The notes beneath the pieces were generated by a model. The model worked only from the letters and a program-made list of their open reading frames with translations. It did not search any database and was not told where the DNA came from. DNA of 23,750 nt from an uncultured Bacilli bacterium. Its GTDB lineage: Bacteria; Bacillota_I; Bacilli_A; RFN20; CAG-826. Positions within the stretch are counted from its first letter, which is position 1; the number at the start of each line of letters is the position of its first letter. The position numbers and the translations under genes are program-made. This document shows positions 16,098 to 23,524 of this stretch, piece after piece. The stretch lies in assembly GCA_934162685.1 (NCBI GenBank), contig CAKPJO010000009.1, forward strand, positions 1 to 23,750, in the 5' to 3' direction.

Positions 16098-16223
16098 CTA
16101 TAGTGTTTCATCAGGTTCAGTTGTAATAATATCTAAATTACCATCAACTTTTGATACACAAATTACATCTTCAACACTAATTACCTCTACATCTATACTT
16201 GGTTTTGAATATTTTTTCTTCAT
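16098..16223 (-). CDS. Small peptide gene of 41 codons between GH3 and the secreted CBM-like protein
   Basis: ATG at 16223 with AAGGAG seven to eight bases upstream opens a 41-residue frame ending in TAG, 10 bases before the next start codon. The peptide begins MKKKYSKPSIDVEVISVEDV and continues ICVSKVDGNLDIITTEPDETL. It has no signal peptide or membrane helix and an acidic C-terminus. From memory, small proteins starting M-K-K-x-Y-x-K-P and containing an E-D-V-I-x-x-S patch occur in gut Firmicutes, but I cannot name a family. The ribosome binding site, tight spacing on both sides and a position in the operon support a real gene. It is too short for usual gene callers. Confidence 0.65.
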   Translation of the reverse strand: MKKKYSKPSIDVEVISVEDVICVSKVDGNLDIITTEPDETL

Positions 16224-16246
16224 ATTAATGCTCCTTTTATTTGCGC

Positions 16247-16276
16247 ATATAACGGCATTACGTAATGCCGTTATAT
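16247..16276. repeat. Perfect 30-bp palindrome between GH3 and the small peptide gene
   Basis: Two 15-base arms (core AACGGCATTAC / GTAATGCCGTT) with no interruption, starting two bases after the GH3 stop. As RNA it would fold into a stem of about 13 bp with an ACGT loop. On the minus strand no T-run follows, so it is unlikely to be a full terminator of the operon; on the plus strand a T-run follows and could stop antisense transcripts. Confidence 0.8.
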
Positions 16277-16278
16277 TT

Positions 16279-19200
16279 TTATTGTTTATTCAATTCGTCT
16301 AATTCTTTTTGTTTACTATTAAGTTGCTTATTTAAAGACTCGATATCTCTCTTTAAAGATTCAATTCTTTTTTCTTTAGCTAATCTTTGTCTTTCTTTAG
16401 CCCGTTCATTAGCGTAACTATCATCATTTTCCACTGTTACAGAATCATAAGCTAATTTCTTAGGTTTAAGAATAAAGAATACCGCTACCCCGATTGCGCT
16501 AACAGCGACAACATCTAAAGCAATTAATACTGGAATCCACCAAGCAAATACTGATTCAGTAGTACGAATACCTACTTCAACAGAATAGCGTGAATCATCA
16601 CCTGCATCATGTGTTTTAGCATATTGATATGTATCAATATATGTAAAGATAATATTTTTAGCTGCAGTTCTTGCGCAAGCCATACTTGTAGCATCTGATG
16701 TATTTAAAGGCGCTTGGTTTCTACCTTTACTTGGGTTAAGCCACATATCATTACCTGCTTTTACACCTTGTTCTGGGTTCATTGCACCTAATCCGCCACC
16801 AGCAGAGTAGTCAGTAATAACTGTTCCTCTAAATCCCCATTCTGTACGTAATATTTGTGTTAAGCAAGGATAAGATGCACCAGCCCAAATACCACCAACA
16901 CGATTAAACGCTGACATAATTGCATTTGCGCCGCCTTCTTTAACAGCAATTTCAAATGGTTTTAAATAATTTTCACGAAGATTTTGTTCCGTTACCCATG
17001 TATTTAATCCACCTGGGTTTGGTCCTGGTTCAGAAAGAACAAAGTGTTTTAAGTAACAATATAATCCATTAGTTTTAGCACCACGAATTACTTCTGCTGC
17101 TAATTTTCCTGAAATCACACCATCTTCACTATAATATTCATAGTTTCTTGCTGTATATGGTGAACGATGTAAGTTAACGCCTGGAGCATACCAACCATTA
17201 ACGCCAGTTGCTTGTGCCTCAACGCCCATAGATAAGCCCATATTGAATGCTAATTCACTGCTCCAAGTACAGCCAATTAGTGTTTCACTTGGATAAGCAG
17301 TCCATTTAGACTTAGCACCAGAATCAGTTGGTGATAATACATTAGCGTTAAATCCGGCTGGACCATCAGTGTCATATGCTCTTGCTTTACCAATAGATTC
17401 AATAGCTTGCGTTTCAAATCCGCCATCTTCAACAAGTGTTGTGTAATCATCTAAAGACATTTGATCTAATAATGTTTCCCAAGTTCCACTATTATAATTT
17501 GATAAATCTTCAAATAATTCTTCATTGGCCATCAATTTAGTTCCATTACCCTCTAAATCAGCTTTAGAAGCTTTAGAACCATCTTCTTTAGTTACTAATC
17601 TTAATCCACTATCAACGCCTGTAGTAGGCATTGTGTTTGTATCATATACATCATTAATTTTGGTAGCCTTACCGCCATCACCACTAGGATTTTTAGCATG
17701 TTCAGTTGGGAATGAACTAGCAAAATCACTACGTGTCATATAACTATTAGCGTTGACTGAACTACCATCTACCGGTAAGTCAAGATAAGCATTTTCACCT
17801 GTCATTCTATTCTTAACAAATTGTTTGGTTTTTGGATCCATTTTATAAGTAATGCCAATATTTTCTCCGACACTCTCAACTTTATAAGTTAGAACATTAT
17901 TATCACATTTCTTTAAGTTATGGGCATCAGTCATGAATTTAATTTCATAATTTCCTGGCTCTAATTCATAACCCTTAAATCCATTATTATTTTTATCATA
18001 GCAATCATAACTTGCCATATCATAAGGATTAAAAGATAATTTTAATGTTTGACTTTGTCCTGGCTTTAATTCCGCTGTTTTACCAAAAGTCACTAAATTT
18101 ATAGAAGATTTTTCAATTCCACCTTTTGTATAAGGAGGATTTACATAAATTTCAACTACATCTTTTCCAGAAACACTACCCGTATTAGTAACAACCACTT
18201 CAAATTCTAAAGTTCCTTTTTTGCTAATTGTAGTATCAGTAGTAATGGCGCTAATTTCCCAATCAAAGGTGGTATAGCTTAAGCCATAACCAAATGGATA
18301 TTGAACAACGCCATCATAGCCTTTGCCATAGCCATTATTAACATTTTTCCAGTATCCTTCCGTATCAGCAGTTTCATACCACTTATAGCCAAAATAGATA
18401 TCTTCAACATATTGAATATGGCCTCCACTTTTAATGTAGTTAGCGTAAGATGCTGCCGTTTCTGGATCATAAGCATAAGTGTCAGATACTTTTCCAAATT
18501 GATTTGCTTTTCCCCATAAAATATCGGGAATTGCACGAGCACCTGATTGACCTGTTAAACCAATATATAAAGCCGCATTAACATTATCGCTATCAACAAT
18601 GCCTAAATGCATCGTATTACAAGAATTGATAAGTACAATAACGTTATCAAAATTTTCGTGTGCCATCTTAATTAATTCATCTTCATACTTTGATGTTTCT
18701 AAGTAAGTTCTTGAATCATCTGTCTCAGTACCTTTTTCAGTTCTTAATGATTGAGTTAAAGGAATTTCTCCAATATTTTCTCCACCATTTCTACTTAATA
18801 CAATGATAGCGGTATTCGAGAATTCTTTAGCATTTTGTAGCATTAAATCTGTGTAGAACTCACGTGATGGTTCCGCTAATTCATAAGGTGAACTTTTGTT
18901 ATTTTCACGTGTTCCAAATTTAGCAGAATCATAAGCAGATAAAATTTCTTTATTATATTCAATGCCTGCTTTTTCTAAAGCACCTGTTAAATCAACTCTT
19001 TTATCAGCATTGATAGTGGAAGATCCACTACCAATACCTCTTAATAAGAATCCTTTTGTTGCAGCATATCCGAATAAATTAACTTTTGCAGTTTCTGCAC
19101 TTAATGGTAAAGCTTTATTACCATTTTTTAAATTGCCGTTTTTAAGTAATACAATACCTTCACGCTCAATTTCTTGACATAATTCATCACCAAGAGCAGA

Positions 19201-19371
19201 AGCTTTTTCTACTTCTTCTCCATTGAAAGATACCCCATTACCACATAAAGCTTTAGTAATAACGCCACTATAAGTATCACATACAATATTGCCGGCAATA
19301 ATGCCACCTAGCAAAACTCCTAATCCAACTAGGCTAAGAATTTTACCTGGTCCTAATTTTGCTATTTTCAT
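16279..19371 (-). CDS. Glycoside hydrolase family 3 enzyme, domain-swapped, with membrane anchors at both ends
   Basis: Predicted exo-acting beta-glycosidase (beta-glucosidase-like; specificity unknown) on the outer face of the membrane; 1030 residues. Order: transmembrane helix at about 11-30; GH3 C-terminal domain from about 58 (EREGIVLLKNGN, IGLTGQSGARAIPDILWGKANQFGK); FnIII-like domain from about 358 (YPFGYGLSYTTFDW) to 500; GH3 catalytic barrel from about 635 to 900. This C-before-N order is known in some GH3 enzymes. The barrel has ARNYEYYSEDG, LKHF (Lys775, His776) and GFRGTVITDYSAGG with the likely nucleophile Asp854. A second transmembrane helix at about 944-968 is followed by KPKK and a 62-residue charged tail with a coiled coil. 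Start 19371 has AAGGAG ten bases upstream, 18 bases after the lipoprotein gene. Confidence 0.93.
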   Translation of the reverse strand: MKIAKLGPGKILSLVGLGVLLGGIIAGNIVCDTYSGVITKALCGNGVSFNGEEVEKASALGDELCQEIEREGIVLLKNGNLKNGNKALPLSAETAKVNLFGYAATKGFLLRGIGSGSSTINADKRVDLTGALEKAGIEYNKEILSAYDSAKFGTRENNKSSPYELAEPSREFYTDLMLQNAKEFSNTAIIVLSRNGGENIGEIPLTQSLRTEKGTETDDSRTYLETSKYEDELIKMAHENFDNVIVLINSCNTMHLGIVDSDNVNAALYIGLTGQSGARAIPDILWGKANQFGKVSDTYAYDPETAASYANYIKSGGHIQYVEDIYFGYKWYETADTEGYWKNVNNGYGKGYDGVVQYPFGYGLSYTTFDWEISAITTDTTISKKGTLEFEVVVTNTGSVSGKDVVEIYVNPPYTKGGIEKSSINLVTFGKTAELKPGQSQTLKLSFNPYDMASYDCYDKNNNGFKGYELEPGNYEIKFMTDAHNLKKCDNNVLTYKVESVGENIGITYKMDPKTKQFVKNRMTGENAYLDLPVDGSSVNANSYMTRSDFASSFPTEHAKNPSGDGGKATKINDVYDTNTMPTTGVDSGLRLVTKEDGSKASKADLEGNGTKLMANEELFEDLSNYNSGTWETLLDQMSLDDYTTLVEDGGFETQAIESIGKARAYDTDGPAGFNANVLSPTDSGAKSKWTAYPSETLIGCTWSSELAFNMGLSMGVEAQATGVNGWYAPGVNLHRSPYTARNYEYYSEDGVISGKLAAEVIRGAKTNGLYCYLKHFVLSEPGPNPGGLNTWVTEQNLRENYLKPFEIAVKEGGANAIMSAFNRVGGIWAGASYPCLTQILRTEWGFRGTVITDYSAGGGLGAMNPEQGVKAGNDMWLNPSKGRNQAPLNTSDATSMACARTAAKNIIFTYIDTYQYAKTHDAGDDSRYSVEVGIRTTESVFAWWIPVLIALDVVAVSAIGVAVFFILKPKKLAYDSVTVENDDSYANERAKERQRLAKEKRIESLKRDIESLNKQLNSKQKELDELNKQ

Positions 19372-19389
19372 ATATATTTAACTCCTTAA

Positions 19390-20646
19390 CTAGTCTTTGA
19401 ATTGAACTTCGAATTTATCAATGTTTAATGTACCTGTTCCACTAGTTTTATCACCCGTGAATGGCATATTTCCAATAATTTCTATAGTAATAACATTATC
19501 GCCTTTTAATAAATCCATTTCACCAAATGCAACATCAATAAAGTTTACCCAAGCAAAAGGATTATATGTATATGTGCCATCTTCATTAGGTTCAGTAACG
19601 AATCCTGGTAAAATTACATCATCCGCAATTTCTACTTTCTTGCCATTTGCGGTTGCACTAATCATTTTATTTAATTGAATATCCCAAGTCTCTAATGGTT
19701 TCCATGTTCCAGCACTATCCACTTTAATAACTCCGCTTGCTGCGGTCATGATAATATCAGCTTTTCTTTCTACATCTGACCAAATATGAATGTCAAATGC
19801 ATTTCCCTTTTTAATCTCGCCTAAATATCCCTGTCCAGATGCATTAATTGCTTCTGGTTTATTACCGCTTGAATATAACATTGCACCCATTTCTTTATTA
19901 GAAGCTGCTGGATTATATTTAACTCTTTGTAAGTAATTTTTGTCTCCTTCTTTAACTTCATCAGCGTTTTTAATGTTTTCGGCTTCAATACGATATCCGT
20001 TATATACTTCAACTTCAAATGATGTACTTTGGCCTTTATAAGTAATAGTGACAGTATGTTTTCCTTTTTCTAAAGCGATACCTTCACCTTTAATAGTTTC
20101 TGTTACATCTTTGTTATCAATTTTAACTTCATAAACATCGATTACTTTTTCTGTTCCATCTTCAAATTTAGCGGTTACTTCTAATCCATTTAAATTGAAT
20201 TTATCACCTGTTGGATATACTAATGTAGATAATGGTTTAGTAATTTCTATTGAAGTTACACCTATAACTGAGATAGTAATTGGAACATCAACACTAATTC
20301 CTTCATATGTTACTTTAACCGATTTAGTTTCAGCGGTAATTGGAGTTTTATCATAAGTGATGCCATCGTTATAACGAACATCCTCATCAATACCATGGCT
20401 CCAAGTAGCTTTAAGAACAATACCTTTAGGATCAAAAACTTCTCCTTCTAAATATGTTGTTTTAGCAGGCATTGTAACAATTTCCAAACTAACAACATGT
20501 GGATCAGAATCATCAATAGATGTTGATGCACTAGTAGTTGGTTTGCTTGTGCTTTGGCTAGGTTTTGGATCACCACAACTAGTCATAAGATTAGCGCCTA
20601 AAATAATCGTCCCCATCAATAAAGTTTTTAATAATTTATTTTTCAT
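19390..20646 (-). CDS. Lipoprotein with two Ig-like (Big_3-type) domains and a CBM6/35-like module
   Basis: Predicted membrane-anchored surface protein of 418 residues. The signal peptide ends in NLMTSC, with lipid-accepting Cys24, followed by a Ser/Thr-rich linker. Two Ig-like repeats follow at about 52-127 (TTYLEGEVFDPKGIVLKATW) and 131-215 (YPTGDKFNLNGLEVTAKFEDGTEK...GKHTVTITYKGQ). Residues 218-418 form one CBM-like module: YRIEAEN, NASGQGYLGEIKKGNAF, WDIQLNKMISATANGKKVEIADDVILPG, GTLNIDKFEV. It shares that core with both modules of the secreted protein at 14045-16087. Start 20646 has AAGGA upstream. First gene of the likely operon with GH3. A glycan-binding role is inferred from the fold only. 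Confidence 0.87.
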   Translation of the reverse strand: MKNKLLKTLLMGTIILGANLMTSCGDPKPSQSTSKPTTSASTSIDDSDPHVVSLEIVTMPAKTTYLEGEVFDPKGIVLKATWSHGIDEDVRYNDGITYDKTPITAETKSVKVTYEGISVDVPITISVIGVTSIEITKPLSTLVYPTGDKFNLNGLEVTAKFEDGTEKVIDVYEVKIDNKDVTETIKGEGIALEKGKHTVTITYKGQSTSFEVEVYNGYRIEAENIKNADEVKEGDKNYLQRVKYNPAASNKEMGAMLYSSGNKPEAINASGQGYLGEIKKGNAFDIHIWSDVERKADIIMTAASGVIKVDSAGTWKPLETWDIQLNKMISATANGKKVEIADDVILPGFVTEPNEDGTYTYNPFAWVNFIDVAFGEMDLLKGDNVITIEIIGNMPFTGDKTSGTGTLNIDKFEVQFKD

Positions 20647-20695
20647 ATAAGTTCCTTTCTAATTGCAAATTCAAACTAACTAAAAATGCAATTAC

Positions 20696-20711
20696 TATGT
20701 CCTAAGACATA
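20696..20711. repeat. Inverted repeat in the leader of the carbohydrate operon
   Basis: TATGTC and GACATA with a CTAA centre, perfect 6-bp arms, overlapping the proposed -10 (20709-20714) and the presumed transcription start. Possibly an operator half or chance. Confidence 0.35.
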
Positions 20712-20737
20712 ATAAAACTTAAATGAAAGCGGTTTAA
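20709..20737 (-). promoter_or_regulatory. Candidate promoter with a cre/LacI-like operator for the lipoprotein-GH3 operon
   Basis: ATGAAAGCGGTTTAA at 20723-20737 fits the catabolite-responsive element consensus WTGNAANCGNWNNCW with one mismatch, and equally resembles LacI-family operators with a central CG. On the minus strand TATTAT at 20709-20714 is the best -10, so the site would cover the -35/spacer region, a position where binding would repress. The -35 itself is poor. Confidence 0.5.
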
Positions 20738-20798
20738 ATTACAAACTTTTATGCATATCCTGTCATTTAGATATCATATGTTGTAATTTAACGATGCG

Positions 20799-20831
20799 TA
20801 AAAAAGGTTAAAAGCGCATAAACTTTTAACC
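20799..20831 (-). terminator. Rho-independent terminator after the histidine kinase gene
   Basis: Perfect 9-bp stem GGTTAAAAG / CTTTTAACC (20806-20814 and 20823-20831), 8-base loop, followed on the minus strand by about seven T. It separates the two-component system from the carbohydrate operon. Confidence 0.9.
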
Positions 20832-20860
20832 ACATAATTTATAAAAAATATTAAGATTTA

Positions 20861-22216
20861 TTAGTTATTTATTTCATCTTGAAATAAGATTGAAAGTGTA
20901 AAAATATTCTTTTTTGTAGTAATCTTTAAATCACCACGATATTTATTAACAATCATTTTTATCGACTTTGTTCCAAAGCCATGATAATCTTTATTACTTT
21001 TAGTCGTTTTTGGTAAACCATCACTATCCAATAATATTTCTCCAACATAATAATTTTCAATAGTTATAGATATAAACGAATGAACATTTCTTACAATTAA
21101 ATTGATATTTCTTTTATCAACATCATTAATTTTTATAACTGCTTCTATGGCATTATCAATAGCGTTTCCAAACAAAGAATAAAGATCTTCATTACTTATA
21201 AAGCCTAATTTAGTACAATCGGCCAAACAAGTTAATTTAATATTTTGCTTTTGACATAACAAACTTTTTTCTGTAAGAATTAAGTTTAAAGCTTCTTTAC
21301 CTGTTTTAACATTAGAATCATAAATATTAATTAAATTTTCTAAACCTTTAATTGTTTCTTGTGATATAGAACTTTTCGAAGCGTATTCACGAATTTGATG
21401 TTTAAGATCATGGCACTTTATATTAATCATTTCAACATTTTCTTTACTTTCACGATATTTATCTTCTGATAAATGCAATAATCTAGATGTAACTTGTAAT
21501 TCATTTTCTAATAACTTAGTTTTAGTAACCGCAAATTGAATATAAAAAATCATTGCACAACAAAGAATATTATAAATACTAACAATAATTGAATATGTTC
21601 GATTATATGTTTTTGAATATACCAAAACAGAATTTAAGATTATATCTGTTAATAAAATGATTGTGGTTATAGCCAATATTGATATTGATGATACTTTAAC
21701 ATCATTATTACGCATTCTTTTTCCAAAGAAAAAATATAAAAATATATATACCGCAATATAAATATCTAAATATAACACAGATTGTAAAACATTTATTGAT
21801 AAATTAGCTAAATCCACAACATCGCTGCTATAAATGCCCATAGATGAAGTATCTACTAAATTTAAAGCATTAGCAAATAAAGAATATATTTCATGAGCAA
21901 AATGCTGGGTAGTATAGCCAATAATAGCAATAAAAAATATTTTTTGCCAAGGCTCATCATAAACAAATGCTAATAAAATCATTACACAAATAAAGAAAAA
22001 TAAAAACATAAGCGATGAATACCACCACGTATAAGAAATATTCTTAAAAAGTGGAAATAAAATAGTTATAGCTAAACAAGCAAGAATACCTATAACCAAA
22101 CGCACAATAAAATTATCTTTTTTCTTAAGATTAAATGTAAGCAAAAAGGTGGCACCAAGGAGTTCGAGCATAAAAAGTATTTTGTAGTAAAACAAATAAG
22201 ATTGTTCTAAAAACAT
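20861..22216 (-). CDS. AgrC-like sensor histidine kinase with GHKL ATPase domain
   Basis: Membrane sensor kinase of 451 residues that would phosphorylate the LytTR regulator encoded just before it. The N-terminal 230 residues hold about seven hydrophobic segments, as in AgrC/ComD-type peptide receptors. Then comes a short dimerisation helix with the H-box INIKCHDLKHQI (likely His269), and a GHKL ATP-binding domain with N-box SLFGNAIDNAIEA (Asn351, Asn355) and G-box DYHGFGTKSIKMI. ATG 22216 uses the end of a nine-G tract (GGAG, nine bases away) as ribosome binding site. No agrB/agrD-like genes are visible in the window, so the signal is unknown. A terminator follows at 20799-20831. Confidence 0.9.
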   Translation of the reverse strand: MFLEQSYLFYYKILFMLELLGATFLLTFNLKKKDNFIVRLVIGILACLAITILFPLFKNISYTWWYSSLMFLFFFICVMILLAFVYDEPWQKIFFIAIIGYTTQHFAHEIYSLFANALNLVDTSSMGIYSSDVVDLANLSINVLQSVLYLDIYIAVYIFLYFFFGKRMRNNDVKVSSISILAITTIILLTDIILNSVLVYSKTYNRTYSIIVSIYNILCCAMIFYIQFAVTKTKLLENELQVTSRLLHLSEDKYRESKENVEMINIKCHDLKHQIREYASKSSISQETIKGLENLINIYDSNVKTGKEALNLILTEKSLLCQKQNIKLTCLADCTKLGFISNEDLYSLFGNAIDNAIEAVIKINDVDKRNINLIVRNVHSFISITIENYYVGEILLDSDGLPKTTKSNKDYHGFGTKSIKMIVNKYRGDLKITTKKNIFTLSILFQDEINN

Positions 22217-22934
22217 TTTTAGTTACTCCCCCCCCCGTGCTAAAATACAAGTTTAAAGCATGGATGAAGTCTTTACGTTTTGGACGTGATATTTGTAAAT
22301 CATCATTACCAACACGTACGATATTATCTTTTACTTCTGTAACATATTTTAAATTTACAAAATAGCATTGATTGCAAAGAGCAAAAGAATCATTTTTTAA
22401 AATTTCTAAATAAGTTTTCAATGTTCCATAAGTTGTAAAATTTCCCTCAATCGTGTGGAATATTAACTTATGTTCATTTACTTCAATATAATATATTTTT
22501 CTTACTTTAATTTTTTTAATTGAACTTTTATTATTAATCACTAACGTTTTAGCGTCTTCTTTAGACAACTTATCTAATGCCCTAGTTAACTTCATAGCAA
22601 AATTATAATATGCGACTGGCTTTAAAATAAAATCAAAAGCATTTACTTCATATCCTTTGATAGCGTATTGTGCTAAAGAGGTAATAAAAATCAAAGTTAC
22701 TTCAGAATCTATTTCGCGTAATTTTTTACTTGCCTCCACACCATTTAATAAAGGCATATTAATATCCATGAATATTAAATCAAATGAAAAGTCATAATTA
22801 TCTAATAACTTAATAGCATTATCAAACACCATTACAGAATAATCTAAATCGTTTTCATCAAAAAATTGCTTTATATATTTAAGAAGTTGATTTGACATTT
22901 CAATTTCATCTTCCACTACTGCAATTTTAATCAT
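22131..22934 (-). CDS. LytTR-family response regulator, reading through a G9 tract
   Basis: DNA-binding response regulator of the AlgR/AgrA/LytR type. Residues 1-120 are a receiver domain (VVEDE, phospho-acceptor Asp57 in FMDINMP, Lys105 in FILKP); about 130-231 is a LytTR domain (IKVRKIYYIEVNEHKLIFHT, ALCNQCYFVNLKYV, QISRPKRKDFIHALNLYF). The family normally ends here. In the sequence as given a nine-G tract follows and the frame stays open for a further 36 residues, overlapping the kinase gene by 86 bases in another frame; with eight or ten Gs it would stop within a few codons. The extension has no sign of a domain. ATG 22934 has a moderate GGGTGAT site upstream, and a consensus promoter lies at 22965-22994. 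Confidence 0.88.
   Translation of the reverse strand: MIKIAVVEDEIEMSNQLLKYIKQFFDENDLDYSVMVFDNAIKLLDNYDFSFDLIFMDINMPLLNGVEASKKLREIDSEVTLIFITSLAQYAIKGYEVNAFDFILKPVAYYNFAMKLTRALDKLSKEDAKTLVINNKSSIKKIKVRKIYYIEVNEHKLIFHTIEGNFTTYGTLKTYLEILKNDSFALCNQCYFVNLKYVTEVKDNIVRVGNDDLQISRPKRKDFIHALNLYFSTGGGVTKNVFRTILFVLLQNTFYARTPWCHLFAYI
22228..22236 (-). repeat. Homopolymeric G9 tract at the response regulator / kinase junction
   Basis: Nine C on the plus strand (nine G in the mRNA). It lies 11 bases before the kinase ATG, forms the kinase ribosome binding site, and falls in the last codons of the regulator. Long G runs are rare in AT-rich DNA like this. Confidence 0.9.
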
Positions 22935-22964
22935 TGACTAATCACCCGACTTCTACTAATAAAA

Positions 22965-22994
22965 ATTATACATATAATTTAAGTTTATTGTCAA
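22965..22994 (-). promoter_or_regulatory. Sigma-A type promoter of the two-component system
   Basis: On the minus strand: TTGACA (22989-22994), 18-base spacer, TATAAT (22965-22970), both hexamers perfect, 30 bases before the regulator start codon. The DNA from 22995 to 23115 contains no gene I can support. Confidence 0.82.
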
Positions 22995-23115
22995 ATGCTA
23001 TGTATTTTATAGAACTTTTTGTGTAAAATAGTGTCATGTCTTAATAATATTTTTTACTTCTTTTTAGCATTTTCTGCCCGCAGGCAAAAAAAAATAAAAA
23101 AATGAAATAAAATTA

Positions 23116-23144
23116 TTGACTAATGGTGGCCTCGATGATATATT
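23116..23144 (+). promoter_or_regulatory. Promoter of the tRNA operon
   Basis: TTGACT (23116-23121), 17-base spacer ending in TGA, then TATATT (23139-23144), so the -10 is also extended (TGn). A GC-rich stretch follows the -10, as is common for stable RNA promoters under stringent control. It lies 29 bases before tRNA-Val. Confidence 0.75.
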
Positions 23145-23173
23145 ATAAAAGCACGCGTAGTTAAGCAAAACTT

Positions 23174-23249
23174 GGGTGTTTAGCTCAGCTGGGAGAGCGC
23201 TACCCTTACAAGGTAGATGTCGGGGGTTCGAGCCCCTCAACACCCACCA
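23174..23249 (+). tRNA. tRNA-Val (anticodon UAC)
   Basis: 76 bases with encoded CCA. Acceptor GGGTGTT pairs fully with AACACCC; anticodon stem CTACC/GGTAG with loop CTTACAA gives anticodon TAC; T-arm GGGGGTTCGAGCCCC. First gene of the five-tRNA operon. Confidence 0.97.
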
Positions 23250-23265
23250 TTATGCGTGTATATTT

Positions 23266-23349
23266 GGAGGAATAGCGAAGCGGCCAAACGCGGCTGACTG
23301 TAAATCAGTTCCTTAGGGTTCGGTGGTTCAAATCCACCTTCCTCCACCA
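23266..23349 (+). tRNA. tRNA-Tyr (anticodon GUA)
   Basis: 84 bases with a long variable arm and encoded CCA. Acceptor GGAGGAA/TTCCTCC; anticodon loop CTGTAAA gives GTA; T-arm GGTGGTTCAAATCCACC. Confidence 0.97.
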
Positions 23350-23360
23350 TCTTTGGTCAT

Positions 23361-23436
23361 TGGGGTATAGCCAAGCGGTAAGGCATCAGACTTTGACTCT
23401 GACATTTCACTGGTTCGATCCCAGTTACCCCAGCCA
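23361..23436 (+). tRNA. tRNA-Gln (anticodon UUG)
   Basis: 76 bases with encoded CCA. Acceptor TGGGGTA/TACCCCA has the U1-A72 pair typical of tRNA-Gln; anticodon loop CTTTGAC gives TTG; discriminator G. Confidence 0.96.
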
Positions 23437-23443
23437 ATATTAT

Positions 23444-23519
23444 GACTCGCTAGCTCAGTCGGTAGAGCACTTGACTTTTAATCAAGGGGTCCGGAGTTCG
23501 AATCTCCGGCGAGTCACCA
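23444..23519 (+). tRNA. tRNA-Lys (anticodon UUU)
   Basis: 76 bases with encoded CCA. Acceptor GACTCGC/GCGAGTC; anticodon loop CTTTTAA gives TTT; T-arm CCGGAGTTCGAATCTCCGG. Confidence 0.97.
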
Positions 23520-23524
23520 TCCTT

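Noticed and set aside
16033..16302. Plus-strand hydrophobic open frame of 89 codons opposite the peptide gene and the ends of two genes
   Set aside because: Antisense to well-supported minus-strand coding sequence; hydrophobicity comes from reading Lys/Asn-rich codons in reverse. No ribosome binding site.
20861..22934. An agr-type quorum-sensing locus
   Set aside because: The kinase and regulator resemble AgrC and AgrA, but no agrB or agrD is found on either side: a terminator and a lipoprotein operon lie downstream, tRNAs upstream.
23071..23095. Hairpin-like TGCC-CGCA-GGCA with flanking T and A runs between the regulator promoter and the tRNA promoter
   Set aside because: The stem is only 4-5 bp without a bulge and no T-run follows in either direction, so it is not a supported terminator; no riboswitch features are seen.
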